Notes under the pieces: model-generated
Databases searched by the model: none
What the model was told of the DNA's origin: nothing
What the model saw: the letters and a program-made list of their open reading frames with translations, nothing else
Made by a program: the position numbers and the translations under genes
Assembly (NCBI RefSeq): GCF_900625095.1
Contig: NZ_LR130760.1
Location: 1,541,354-1,605,353 of the forward strand
Length of the DNA stretch: 64,000 nt
Reading direction: 5' to 3'
Source of the DNA: Acinetobacter ihumii
Lineage (GTDB): Bacteria > Pseudomonadota > Gammaproteobacteria > Pseudomonadales > Moraxellaceae
Shown: positions 41,218-51,214 of the stretch, piece by piece
Position numbering within the stretch: the first letter of the stretch is position 1
Layout: the number at the start of each line of letters is the position of its first letter

Positions 41218-42589
41218 CATTCCATTTTAACTGTTCACGTAAATTCACTACTTCACCAATAATGGTCAAAGTCGGTGCATGGATATGATATTCAGCAACT
41301 TTAGATGCAATATCCGACAACGTGCCGACCACCACTTTTTGTTCAGGGGTCGTGCCCTTAGAAATTAAAGCAACAGGCATATCAGGACGCTGACCATGTA
41401 CAATTAATTGCTGACAAATATGCTCAAGCCCCACCAAGCCCATATAGAGAACAAGGGTCTGATTCTCATACACCAGTTCATTCCAAGGGAGTTCAGGTGA
41501 ACCTTCTTTTAAATGTCCCGTCAAAAACCGTACACTTTGTGCATAATCACGATGGGTCAATGGAATACCTGCATAGGCCGCGCAGCCTGATGCAGCAGTA
41601 ATACCAGGAACGACCTGAAATGAGACACCTGAAGCGAATAACTCCTGAATTTCTTCACCACCACGCCCAAAGATAAATGGATCGCCACCTTTTAAGCGAC
41701 AGACTCGTTTACCTGATTGCGCATATTCAACCAATAAGGCATTAATGCCCTCTTGGGGTACACTGTGGTTTGATCGAGCTTTGCCGACATATACTTTTTC
41801 TGCATCACGCCGGCACAGCTCTAAAATCGGCGGGGACACCAAACGGTCATAAATGACTACATCGGCTTGTTGCATTAAACGCAGAGCTTTTAAGGTCAAC
41901 AACTCTGGATCACCCGGCCCTGCACCGACCAAATAAACTTCCCCTTTGGGCGCAGTCCACTCGGAAAGTGCCTGTGCCATCATTTGATTGGCGATTTCCA
42001 GATTGCCATGAAATACTTGTTCTTTGAGCGGACTAAGATACAGTTCTTCCCAAAAAACTCGGCGTTCATCTGGATTGCTAATTTGTGCTTTGACTCGACT
42101 ACGCCATTCACCAGAAAATTCAGCCAGCTTGCCCATACCATGAGGCACTAGCATTTCAATCTGAGTACGAAGCTGACGCGAAAGTACAGGAGATGCACCA
42201 TTAGAAGCAACTGAAATCAACAACGGTGAACGATCAATAATTGCAGGCATCATAAAACGACAATTCGGAATATCATCGACACTGTTGACTAACAGGTTTC
42301 GACGTTCCGCTTGTTCAAAGACACGTTGATTGACCGCAGCATTATTGGTTGCTGCAATCACTAAACGATAAGCGTGATCGAGATCAGTATCTGCAAATTC
42401 TTTTAAATAAAACGCGCCTTGACTTTGTTCAACCAAGGTTTTGAGTTGATCTTCAATCACAGGTGCGATGACATCCAGAATCGCACCTGCTTTGACCAGA
42501 AGGATTGCTTTTCGATAAGCAATATGTCCCCCACCCACGATCAGGCAGCGTTGCTGTTGCAACTTCAGTGAAATTGGAAGAATTTCCAC
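41207..42589 (-). CDS. cysG: Sirohaem synthase CysG
   Basis: A 460-residue multifunctional enzyme. The N-terminal dehydrogenase/ferrochelatase domain (SirC/Met8p-like) has RCLIVGGGHIAYRKAILL, and the C-terminal uroporphyrinogen III methyltransferase has GAGPGDPELLTLKALRLMQQADVVIYDRLVSPPIL, GDPFIFGRGGEEI and VPGITAASGCAAYAGIPLTHRDYA. It makes sirohaem for sulphite and nitrite reductases from uroporphyrinogen III; hemA supplies the pathway. The last residues (NERG) and the stop come from the hairpin repeat at 41160-41217. The gene ends in an odd way for this reason. Confidence 0.97.
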   Translation of the reverse strand: MEILPISLKLQQQRCLIVGGGHIAYRKAILLVKAGAILDVIAPVIEDQLKTLVEQSQGAFYLKEFADTDLDHAYRLVIAATNNAAVNQRVFEQAERRNLLVNSVDDIPNCRFMMPAIIDRSPLLISVASNGASPVLSRQLRTQIEMLVPHGMGKLAEFSGEWRSRVKAQISNPDERRVFWEELYLSPLKEQVFHGNLEIANQMMAQALSEWTAPKGEVYLVGAGPGDPELLTLKALRLMQQADVVIYDRLVSPPILELCRRDAEKVYVGKARSNHSVPQEGINALLVEYAQSGKRVCRLKGGDPFIFGRGGEEIQELFASGVSFQVVPGITAASGCAAYAGIPLTHRDYAQSVRFLTGHLKEGSPELPWNELVYENQTLVLYMGLVGLEHICQQLIVHGQRPDMPVALISKGTTPEQKVVVGTLSDIASKVAEYHIHAPTLTIIGEVVNLREQLKWNERG

Positions 42590-42658
42590 AGCCGACCTCT
42601 ACATCAACGTTTTGGGTGGGTTAAAGCAAAAATCATGCACAACTTAATACCGATATGT

Positions 42659-43936
<1,278 letters not shown>

Positions 43937-43983
43937 TCATAAGTTGAAGAGAAAAAACTGCCTATAGTGTAAGTGCTTCACAG

Positions 43984-44017
43984 CAAAAAATATAGTCACC
44001 GTGTAGTGACTATATTT
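43984..44017 (-). terminator. Terminator of the RsiV-like lipoprotein gene
   Basis: AAATATAGTCAC (43988-43999) and GTGACTATATTT (44006-44017) form a perfect 12-bp stem with a 6-nt loop. On the minus strand a T run follows (A run starting at 43985). Confidence 0.85.
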
Positions 44018-44060
44018 ATAAATCATTTATAAATCCTGATTTTTCATTTGCAGCGATTTA

Positions 44061-44843
44061 TTACTCTTTAGGGAATATGGGCTGGCTCGGTAAATATTCA
44101 GGTTTTATTACATCTGTTGCCTGATCATAAGGTAAGGTCAACTCACTTAAACCTTCTGCATAAGAAGCCAGTTCATACAATGGATAAACAAACACGATCC
44201 CTTCATTGCCATAATAGAAGTTATCGCTGAGCTGGAATTTATCTTTGCTAATATTATGTTCTTCTAACCAACTTTGGTTAAAGCTGTACAAACGTTCACG
44301 CACAGTATTATCGCTCCCTTCTTTGAGCAAATCTGCGACGCTGACTCGTTTTTTCTTGCTCAAATCAAAAACTACATATTCTTCATGATGCATGCCGTGT
44401 GCTGCGCCTGCCGAATAGGTATAGCTATAGAGCTGAAATGAGGCCAAATTATAATTTTGTCCCAAATAGCGTACAAAAATGGTACTTTCACCCTCTTGCG
44501 GCATGCCTTCAGGGAGTTTAACTTGCTGATCCTGAATATGATCAAACGCATTAGGATCAGTTTTTTTAATTCGATTGAGAAAATACTCATTGATCCACGG
44601 CTGATTGGTTTCTACGGTTTGAAAGTTATATGTTGTACAACCATCTTCCAGACACAGTTTATTTTTTGGTAATTTGACGGGTACAACTTTGGACTGAATC
44701 ACCGGAATACTAACTTTTTCGACTTTGGTTTGTGTCGATGTTTCCTGCTTACTCTCTGTTTTAGGTTGACAACCTACGGTTAAACATACAGCCCCTAAAA
44801 ATGGCAAAATCAATAATGTTTTTTTAAAGTGTTGTGCAGACAT
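44061..44843 (-). CDS. Lipoprotein with RsiV-like (DUF3298/DUF4163) domain
   Basis: A 260-residue lipoprotein. The signal peptide LLILPFLGAVCLTVGC ends in a lipobox with acylated C25. After a Lys/Thr/Gln-rich linker comes a domain with the DUF4163/DUF3298 pattern: TFQ-like strands, SFQLYSYTYSAGAAHGMHHEEYVVFDLSKKKRVSVADLLKE, and the C-terminal YEGIVFVYPLYELASYAEG-type motif of RsiV proteins. RsiV of Bacillus binds lysozyme; no sigma factor is next to this gene, so that role is not assumed. An outer- or inner-membrane lipoprotein is likely. Confidence 0.85.
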   Translation of the reverse strand: MSAQHFKKTLLILPFLGAVCLTVGCQPKTESKQETSTQTKVEKVSIPVIQSKVVPVKLPKNKLCLEDGCTTYNFQTVETNQPWINEYFLNRIKKTDPNAFDHIQDQQVKLPEGMPQEGESTIFVRYLGQNYNLASFQLYSYTYSAGAAHGMHHEEYVVFDLSKKKRVSVADLLKEGSDNTVRERLYSFNQSWLEEHNISKDKFQLSDNFYYGNEGIVFVYPLYELASYAEGLSELTLPYDQATDVIKPEYLPSQPIFPKE

Positions 44844-44946
44844 TGCCGCCCCTTGTGATCGTGTTCAATGTACATTTTGATCTACTATACAAAGCTCTAT
44901 TTCTACTGAACATTGAAAAAATGTATCTATCTGGTCATCCCATAAA

Positions 44947-44975
44947 AGTGCACCGCTCAAAATGAGCGGTGCACT
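44947..44975 (-). terminator. Strong hairpin downstream of lolA
   Basis: AGTGCACCGCTCA (44947-44959) and TGAGCGGTGCACT (44963-44975) form a perfect 13-bp stem with a 3-nt loop. The T tract on the minus strand is short. It lies 30 bases past the lolA stop. Confidence 0.75.
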
Positions 44976-45004
44976 GAAACCATGTTCAAAAGCTTGTTTA
45001 ACAA

Positions 45005-45700
45005 TTATTGGTCAATAATATCGGTGCCTTTTGGGGGCGTGAAATTAAAAGTTGAAGCTGGAATAGAAGGGTTTAACTTGACGTTATTAAAACGTACAGA
45101 CGTGGTTTGCCCTAATGAATCCTGCAAAATCATCAAACTTGGTGCTTTATTTGCGCCAAAACTAATGGTCAGACTTTGAAATGCACTTTCTTTGTCTTTT
45201 GGATATAAGGTGTAATAGGTTTTAGTGCGATCAGGCTGAGTCACACGATATGACTGCATAATCTGGTTGGTATTGCCTGATAATAATAAAGCAGGCGTAT
45301 TGGCAACTTGATCATCCAGACTCTGGCGAACTGCTTGCTGTAAATCAGGGTCATAAATCCAGACTGTTTTACCCGTGGTGGCTATAGTTTGTTTTGATGG
45401 TGAAGTGGTTTCCCAGAAGAATTTACCCGGACGCTCCACTTTCATCACACCAGTAAAGGTCTGATTCATATGTTGCGCGGTTAAGCCTTTACTTTTAGGC
45501 GCACGAGTAGTATTCGTCGCTTTCGTAGTTTGCTCAAAATTCGCCGATAAACTTTGCATACCACTCAATTGCTTTACAAGGTTTGAGGTTGCTTGCTGTT
45601 CCGAAGCTGGCGTGACTGCAAAAGCACTTGCACTTATAACAGGTGCAATTACACTTGCAGTTAAGGTCAATGCATATGCCACTTTTTTTACGGAATTCAT
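45005..45700 (-). CDS. lolA: Outer-membrane lipoprotein carrier protein LolA
   Basis: A 231-residue periplasmic chaperone that carries lipoproteins to LolB. The signal peptide is hydrophobic and ends about residue 28 (VISASAFA). The mature part has the LolA signature: LSANFEQTTKA, GVMKVERPGKFFWETTSPSKQTIATTGKTVWIYDPDLQQAVRQSLDD, and a C-terminal NTNTIM-like strand region ending SIPASTFNFTPPKGTDII. The AGAGG ribosome-binding site precedes the ATG. Its partner lolB is at 21244-21822; the two are not adjacent. Confidence 0.95.
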   Translation of the reverse strand: MNSVKKVAYALTLTASVIAPVISASAFAVTPASEQQATSNLVKQLSGMQSLSANFEQTTKATNTTRAPKSKGLTAQHMNQTFTGVMKVERPGKFFWETTSPSKQTIATTGKTVWIYDPDLQQAVRQSLDDQVANTPALLLSGNTNQIMQSYRVTQPDRTKTYYTLYPKDKESAFQSLTISFGANKAPSLMILQDSLGQTTSVRFNNVKLNPSIPASTFNFTPPKGTDIIDQ

Positions 45701-45992
45701 AAAATAAAACCTCTAATCAGTTTTTACTATTATGCAGATATCTTACTGTTTTTAAAAACTAAAATTGTGGAGAAACACAGGGCTTTTGTGTAATTAATGT
45801 CTCTAAGCACAATGTTATGTACAAAAAACACAGCATTATGAAGAAAATAATAAGACAAAGATACTTAAATTCAGAGTTAACTTCACCGCTAACTAACTGA
45901 AATTAAAATACAGTGTTCTATTCTACCGACTCACCTACTTTGAATAAAAACCGTATGCTAGACATACCAATAGATAAAAATGGAGTTCACAT

Positions 45993-46877
45993 ATGAAAAG
46001 CCTCGCCTTTATTCATCGCAATGATACCCGTTTTTCAGTCGGTGACTTTTATCCCGTGCTTTCAGTGTTTTCTTATAATGAACTGGGCAATACCACCTCT
46101 CCGTTTTTGTTGCTAGATCATCTTGGGCCTGGCGTGTTAACTCCGTCAAATAAACGTCGCGGTGTGAATGAACATCCACATCGAGGATTTGAAACTGTGA
46201 CTTTTATGTTTGAAGGTGAACTTGAACATCGTGACTCATCTGGCGGTGGCGGTATTATTGAAAAAGGCGATGTGCAATGGATGACCGCCGCCTCTGGGGT
46301 CATGCATCGCGAACAATTCAGTCCAGCGTTTCGAGAGCGTGGCGGGGCTTTTGAAATGGTGCAACTGTGGGTCAATTTACCTGCCAAAGATAAAATGACT
46401 GAGCCGCGTTATCAAAGTTTAAAAAATCAAGAGATTCCTAGAGTGGCCCTTGAACATACGGCTGGGACTATTCGAGTCATTGCAGGTCAATATCAACACA
46501 TACACGGTCCTGCACTCACCTACACCCCGATAACTGTTTTGGATATTGCTTTAAGTCAGGAGCACAGCCTGATTTTGCCTGCGCAACAAGGTGAAACCAC
46601 CCTGCTGTATTTACGTGATGGACGGATACAGTTTACAGAGCAGGATGATTTACTCGAAGAACAAGCCTTAGCCGTGATGTCGAGTCATGGCGAAAATGTA
46701 GAAATCACGGCAATACGTGACAGCAAATTACTTTTATTGTCAGGACAACCTTTAGGTGAGCCGATCAATGGTCATGGACCGTTTGTCATGAACAATTATG
46801 ATGAAATTCTACAAGCCTATGATGACATTAAACATCATCGTTTCATACGAACCAAAGCAAAAGAGTTGAATACATAG
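45993..46877 (+). CDS. Pirin family protein
   Basis: A 294-residue bicupin of the pirin family. The N-terminal cupin holds the metal-binding motif HPHRGFETVTFMFEGELEHRDS and further WMTAASGVMHREQFSP; the C-terminal cupin is less conserved and ends LLLLSGQPLGEPINGHGPFVMN. Pirins have quercetin 2,3-dioxygenase activity in some bacteria and act as redox sensors elsewhere; which applies here is open. GGAG precedes the ATG. It is convergent with rpmA, with a shared terminator. Confidence 0.93.
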   Translation: MKSLAFIHRNDTRFSVGDFYPVLSVFSYNELGNTTSPFLLLDHLGPGVLTPSNKRRGVNEHPHRGFETVTFMFEGELEHRDSSGGGGIIEKGDVQWMTAASGVMHREQFSPAFRERGGAFEMVQLWVNLPAKDKMTEPRYQSLKNQEIPRVALEHTAGTIRVIAGQYQHIHGPALTYTPITVLDIALSQEHSLILPAQQGETTLLYLRDGRIQFTEQDDLLEEQALAVMSSHGENVEITAIRDSKLLLLSGQPLGEPINGHGPFVMNNYDEILQAYDDIKHHRFIRTKAKELNT

Positions 46878-46903
46878 TGCAGTTTTATGACTTTAAAGCA
46901 TAA

Positions 46904-46928
46904 AAAAGCCCGCAAAATGCGGGCTTTT
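46904..46928. terminator. Bidirectional terminator between pirin and rpmA
   Basis: AAAAGCCCGCA (46904-46914) and TGCGGGCTTTT (46918-46928) form an 11-bp stem with an AAA loop, flanked by A and T runs. Confidence 0.93.
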
Positions 46929-46941
46929 GAACTATTAAAAC

Positions 46942-47199
46942 TTATACAGATTCAACAGTTACATAGCGACGGCCAAATTGACCTTTCACTTCAAACTTTA
47001 CTACTCCGTCAGCAGTAGCAAATAAAGTATGGTCACGACCCATACCTACGTTTGCACCAGCGTGGAACTCAGTACCACGTTGACGAACGATGATGTTACC
47101 AGCAGTTACTGATTGACCACCGTAAATTTTAACACCTAACATTTTAGGATTCGAATCACGACCGTTTTTAGTCGATCCACCAGCTTTTTTAGAAGCCAT
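46942..47199 (-). CDS. rpmA: 50S ribosomal protein L27
   Basis: An 85-residue ribosomal protein. The N-terminal [24 protein letters not shown] is diagnostic; the tail reaches the peptidyl-transferase centre. GAGGAGT precedes the ATG. It follows rplU by 18 bases on the same strand, the standard rplU-rpmA operon. Confidence 0.97.
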
Positions 47200-47217
47200 G
47201 TCTATTACTCCTCGTGA

Positions 47218-47529
47218 TTAGCCTGCAATACCCGTAATTTTCAACTCGGTAAACCATTGACGGTGACCTTGTTGTTTACGGTAGTGTTTACGACGACGCA
47301 TTTTGATAATGCGAATTTTGTCGTGACGACCATGACCAACCACTTCTGCAGTGACTTTTGCGCCAGCAACAACTGGAGCACCGATTTGAATGCTATCACC
47401 ATTTACAACCATTAATACATCATCAAATGTAATAGTCGCGCCAGTTTCAGCTTTCAATAATTCAACTTTAAGGGTTTCACCCTCAACCACACGGTGCTGT
47501 TTACCACCGCTTTGGATTACTGCGTACAT
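47218..47529 (-). CDS. rplU: 50S ribosomal protein L21
   Basis: A 103-residue ribosomal protein: [25 protein letters not shown] at the N-terminus, and the basic [30 protein letters not shown] at the C-terminus. GGAG lies seven bases before the ATG at 47529; the longer in-frame version from 47661 would include the 5' leader and is rejected. It heads the rplU-rpmA operon. Confidence 0.97.
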   Translation of the reverse strand: MYAVIQSGGKQHRVVEGETLKVELLKAETGATITFDDVLMVVNGDSIQIGAPVVAGAKVTAEVVGHGRHDKIRIIKMRRRKHYRKQQGHRQWFTELKITGIAG

Positions 47530-47970
47530 GAACGTACTCCACCAAGCCCGTGTCGTCGTGTCGATAAAGGGATATATCGATCTTAAAACGAACGCCACTG
47601 GGATGTATAAGGCGAGAGATTTTAAGGGATATCTTGTCAAACGACAAGCATTTTGATGCAAAAATATCCAGTCTTCAATAAAAAATGGGCACTATTCGAC
47701 TGATCCTTTGTTAGATGCTTGATCAGCCTAGTATTTCGTTTGAATATGTGTAAAATCGCAAATAAGGTTTAAAAACAAATTGCTACTATAAAACCACTCA
47801 AAATATGGAGTTTCTCCCTAAACTTGGCTAAACAGCACTGAACATGAATAATCTGATACAACATTTTCGCTGTAGACAAAGAAAACATGTTTTGCATTCA
47901 TTTTGAGTTGAAGATTTTATAGCGTATCCATTGAATACATCACCCATAGTTTGACGAGGTTTCCTTTCGC
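47530..47970. other. Divergent intergenic region between rplU and ispB
   Basis: No gene is visible. It holds the rplU promoter (annotated) and must hold the ispB promoter on the other strand, which I could not place with confidence. The rplU leader would be about 80 bases long. Confidence 0.45.
47619..47647 (-). promoter_or_regulatory. Candidate promoter of rplU-rpmA
   Basis: On the minus strand, TTGTCG (47642-47647), a 17-bp spacer and TAAAAT (47619-47624). The predicted transcript starts about 80 bases before the rplU ATG. Confidence 0.5.
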
Positions 47971-48948
47971 ATGGCCATCGACTTTAAGCAAGACATTCTC
48001 GCGCCTGTAGCCAACGACTTTGCTGTGATGGACACATTTATTAATGAAGGGATTACCTCCAAAGTCGCACTAGTGATGGCAGTGAGTAAACATGTGGTGG
48101 AAGCAGGCGGCAAACGTATGCGTCCTATTATGTGTCTACTTGCAGGTCAGGCTTGCGGTACTGAAGATTTGCAACATCATCGTAAACTGGCAGCCATTAT
48201 TGAAATGCTCCATACCGCCACACTGGTACATGATGATGTCGTGGATGAATCTGGTTTACGTCGTGGACGTCCTACAGCAAATGCCACATGGAACAATCAA
48301 ACCGCAGTTCTGGTCGGTGATTTTCTGATTTCACGTGCTTTTGATTTGTTGGTCGATTTAAACGATATGGTTTTGCTGAAAGACTTTTCGACAGGGACTT
48401 GCGAAATTGCCGAAGGTGAAGTGCTACAACTTCAATCACAACATGATCCAGACACCACTGAAGCAACTTATTTAAATATTATTCACGGGAAAACCTCCCG
48501 CCTGTTTGAATTGGCAACCGAAGGCGCTGCAATTTTATCGAACACGCCTCAATATCGCGAAGCATTACGACATTTTGCGGGTCATTTTGGCAATGCCTTT
48601 CAAATTATTGATGATATTTTAGACTACACTTCAGATGCCGATACTTTGGGGAAAAATATTGGTGATGATTTAATGGAAGGTAAACCGACCCTGCCATTGA
48701 TCGCAGCGTTACAAAAAACCTCTGGTGATGAACACGCGATTATTCGTAAAAGTATTTCAACGGGTGGTATTTCTCAGTTAGATCAAGTCATTAAAATTGT
48801 GCAAGAGTCTGGTGCACTTGATTATTGCCGACAGCGCGCAGAGGAAGAAACCTGTGCGGCACTCGCTGCTTTAAATCAACTGCCTGAAAGTGACGCTCGT
48901 CAGGCATTGATCAATTTGACTGTCATGGCCTTAGACCGAATCCAATAA
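47971..48948 (+). CDS. ispB: Octaprenyl/polyprenyl diphosphate synthase
   Basis: A 325-residue long-chain trans-prenyl transferase that makes the quinone side chain from farnesyl diphosphate and IPP. The two Asp-rich motifs are LVHDDVVDESGLRRGRPTAN (FARM) and IIDDILDYTSDADTLGKNIGDDL (SARM), with GGKRMRPIMCLLAG near the start. The residues before the first motif (TLVH) are small, as in long-chain enzymes. It is divergent from rplU-rpmA, an arrangement known in E. coli. The COG4389 gene follows on the same strand. Confidence 0.95.
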   Translation: MAIDFKQDILAPVANDFAVMDTFINEGITSKVALVMAVSKHVVEAGGKRMRPIMCLLAGQACGTEDLQHHRKLAAIIEMLHTATLVHDDVVDESGLRRGRPTANATWNNQTAVLVGDFLISRAFDLLVDLNDMVLLKDFSTGTCEIAEGEVLQLQSQHDPDTTEATYLNIIHGKTSRLFELATEGAAILSNTPQYREALRHFAGHFGNAFQIIDDILDYTSDADTLGKNIGDDLMEGKPTLPLIAALQKTSGDEHAIIRKSISTGGISQLDQVIKIVQESGALDYCRQRAEEETCAALAALNQLPESDARQALINLTVMALDRIQ

Positions 48949-48973
48949 TTATTTTTTCAGAATTATTTTGCCT

Positions 48974-51025
48974 ATGCATATCAATTTATCCGATCTTTAT
49001 ACACGCATGCAGCAGCAACTTGCAGACCGCCAAGTTGCGCTCGACGAACATCTCATCATTGAACTGATTAATCGAATTCGTCCAAGCGATACTAAAAATC
49101 AGGACGAAATTGAAAAGAAATTTGATGCCTTTATTCATTCGTTATTACTTAATCCAGATGCAGCCAATACTTTACAAAGCTTTTTATTACGCCTTGTAAA
49201 TCAATATAAACAAACCAGCTTATATGCCGACAGTGGCATTTTGTCTTTGGATGGTTTTTGGAATCAGTTGGTAAAGCGGTTGGGGGCTCATTTTTTGCCC
49301 CTGATTCAGGATGAGCATGATCTCAGCACACTCATTGGACAGGTTTTTCATCAGCGTAGTGATAAATACTGGTTAAATGCGATTGATGAAAAACGCTGGT
49401 CGACCTTGTTTGAGTTAATGGGTCAAAGTAATAGTAATATTGATGAAAAACGTGCCATTTACGATGAAATGATCAAGGCGATTACGGTTTTGTCGTATCG
49501 GATCAGTGGTATTGGTTTATATCCTGAATTTATTAATGCTCAACCTGAACTCACTGAATATGCCTCGCCTTTTTTGGTGCAAAATCGTGAAGTCATCGAT
49601 TTTATAGAAAAATACAAAAAACAAAGCTATACCGGACATGAAGTAGCAGTGCTGGAGCCACCAGATGCCTCGCAAGCTTTTGTCATGTTTGAGCAATGCC
49701 GTGAAGTGGTGTTTAAAATACGACGTGCCACCAAACGGATTGGTGTTAGTCTCAGCTTAACCTATTTACTTTCTTTGCTTGAACAGTGTCTGGATCGAAT
49801 TGAGCTACTCCTTAATATCATCGTCGGTCAGAAAAACATTCGTGACCGTGCCATTGCGGAGTTTTTAGAAGATATTACGGCTGCACATTATAGCGAACAA
49901 AGCGTACGCTCCCTACTCAGCACCAATAGCGAATTAATTGCATTACAAGTCACTGAAAATGCCAGTCGTACCGGTGAACATTATGTTAGTACCGACAAAG
50001 ATGGCTTCTTACAAATGTATAAAGCGGCGGCTGGTGCTGGCGCAATTATCGCGGTTATGGCAACCCTGAAAATTTTGGCAGCTCGCCTAACCTTAGCACC
50101 GATGATGCATGCCTTTTTGTACAGCATGAACTATTCACTCGGTTTTGTGTTAATTCATGTGCTGCATTTTACTGTCGCAACCAAACAGCCCGCCATGACC
50201 GCTGCGGCATTGGCAGCAACTGTCCATCATCGTAAAGGCTCAAAAACCGCACAAATTGCAGAATTGGCGGCTTTAATTATTAATATTATTCGTACCCAGT
50301 TTATTGCCATTTTAGGCAATATTTCAATCGCGATTCCAACTGCGGCCCTTATTACCTATCTCTGGCAATATTTTCTGGATGAGCCATTATTGACCCATAC
50401 CAAAGCCTCTGCCCTGTTGCATAGTTTAAATCCATTTACCTCGCTGGCGATTCCACATGCTGCAATTGCGGGAGTATGTTTATTTTTATCAGGTTTGCTG
50501 GCTGGTTATTTCGACAATATGGCAGTTTATCGCAAGGTGGGACCACGTTTAAAAGCACACAAATATTTGGCTCACTGGATGGGACAAAATCGCTTAAATA
50601 AATTCGCTGATTATGTTGAACGTAATTTAGGTGCACTTTCAGGGAATTTTTTGTTCGGTATCATGCTCGGAAGTATGGGAACCATTGGATTTATTTTAGG
50701 TTTGCCACTGGATATTCGCCATATTGCATTTGCTTCTGCGAACTTTATTCAAGGTTTGATGTGCATTAATGGTCCGCCCGATATTGGACTGATTATTGTG
50801 TCATTTATGGGTGTACTGCTGATTGGTTTGACCAACTTATTTGTCAGTTTTAGCTTGACGATTATTGTGGCTTTACGTGCACGACGAGTACGTTTTGAAC
50901 AATGGAAACCTCTGGCAAAGCTGGTGGTGACTCATTTTCTGACTCGCCCAAGTGATTTTTTCTGGCCACCGAAGCAGCCTCTTGAGGTCGATGATGGCAC
51001 CTCTAAGTCGGGTTCTTCGCATTAA
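48974..51025 (+). CDS. COG4389 multi-pass membrane protein (often misnamed 'site-specific recombinase')
   Basis: A 683-residue protein. The N-terminal 350 residues are soluble and mostly helical, with an internal Asp/Glu-rich segment. The C-terminal half (from about residue 355) has about six to seven hydrophobic segments, for example AAAGAGAIIAVMATLKIL, YSLGFVLIHVLHFTVA, FLFGIMLGSMGTIGFILGLPLDIRH and LIIVSFMGVLLIGLTNLFVSFSLTIIVA. It matches COG4389, named after a Neisseria gene as a recombinase, yet no tyrosine or serine recombinase motif is seen. Databases repeat that label; a membrane function is more likely. ATG 48974 is preferred to TTG 48968. It follows ispB by 25 bases. Confidence 0.8.
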   Translation: MHINLSDLYTRMQQQLADRQVALDEHLIIELINRIRPSDTKNQDEIEKKFDAFIHSLLLNPDAANTLQSFLLRLVNQYKQTSLYADSGILSLDGFWNQLVKRLGAHFLPLIQDEHDLSTLIGQVFHQRSDKYWLNAIDEKRWSTLFELMGQSNSNIDEKRAIYDEMIKAITVLSYRISGIGLYPEFINAQPELTEYASPFLVQNREVIDFIEKYKKQSYTGHEVAVLEPPDASQAFVMFEQCREVVFKIRRATKRIGVSLSLTYLLSLLEQCLDRIELLLNIIVGQKNIRDRAIAEFLEDITAAHYSEQSVRSLLSTNSELIALQVTENASRTGEHYVSTDKDGFLQMYKAAAGAGAIIAVMATLKILAARLTLAPMMHAFLYSMNYSLGFVLIHVLHFTVATKQPAMTAAALAATVHHRKGSKTAQIAELAALIINIIRTQFIAILGNISIAIPTAALITYLWQYFLDEPLLTHTKASALLHSLNPFTSLAIPHAAIAGVCLFLSGLLAGYFDNMAVYRKVGPRLKAHKYLAHWMGQNRLNKFADYVERNLGALSGNFLFGIMLGSMGTIGFILGLPLDIRHIAFASANFIQGLMCINGPPDIGLIIVSFMGVLLIGLTNLFVSFSLTIIVALRARRVRFEQWKPLAKLVVTHFLTRPSDFFWPPKQPLEVDDGTSKSGSSH

Positions 51026-51092
51026 CATGGTGCAAGGAATTGATAGAAAATGCCTAAATCTTCACATAAATTTGTTATGTTTATGTGCCAAA

Positions 51093-51108
51093 TGTTAAAT
51101 ATTTAACA
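51093..51108. promoter_or_regulatory. Perfect 16-bp palindrome upstream of pap2-adeIJK
   Basis: TGTTAAATATTTAACA is an uninterrupted palindrome about 30 bases upstream of the -35 of the promoter at 51136-51164. It could be an additional regulator site. Confidence 0.4.
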
Positions 51109-51135
51109 AAAAGAAATTAGTATAAAAACCTAGAC

Positions 51136-51164
51136 TTGAAAAAAAGTGTACTGACGAGTACACT
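51136..51164 (+). promoter_or_regulatory. Promoter of the pap2-adeIJK operon
   Basis: TTGAAA (51136-51141), a 17-bp spacer and TACACT (51159-51164). The predicted transcript starts near 51171, which rules out the ATG at 51167 and supports the one at 51215. Confidence 0.7.
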
Positions 51165-51165
51165 T
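51144..51165. promoter_or_regulatory. Inverted repeat overlapping the pap2-adeIJK promoter, candidate repressor operator
   Basis: AAGTGTACT (51144-51152), spacer GACG, AGTACACTT (51157-51165): a perfect 9-bp inverted repeat of 22 bp in total that covers the spacer and -10 of the promoter. The position is that of a TetR-type repressor site; AdeN, the known TetR-type repressor of adeIJK in A. baumannii, is the obvious candidate, but no adeN gene lies in the window. Confidence 0.65.
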
Positions 51166-51214
51166 CATGATCGTATTCCAACCGATTCGCTCTTATTTAT
51201 TAAAGGTTGTTGAT

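Noticed and set aside
48974..51025. Site-specific recombinase as the true function of the COG4389 gene
   Set aside because: No tyrosine or serine recombinase motif is seen and the protein has many membrane segments.
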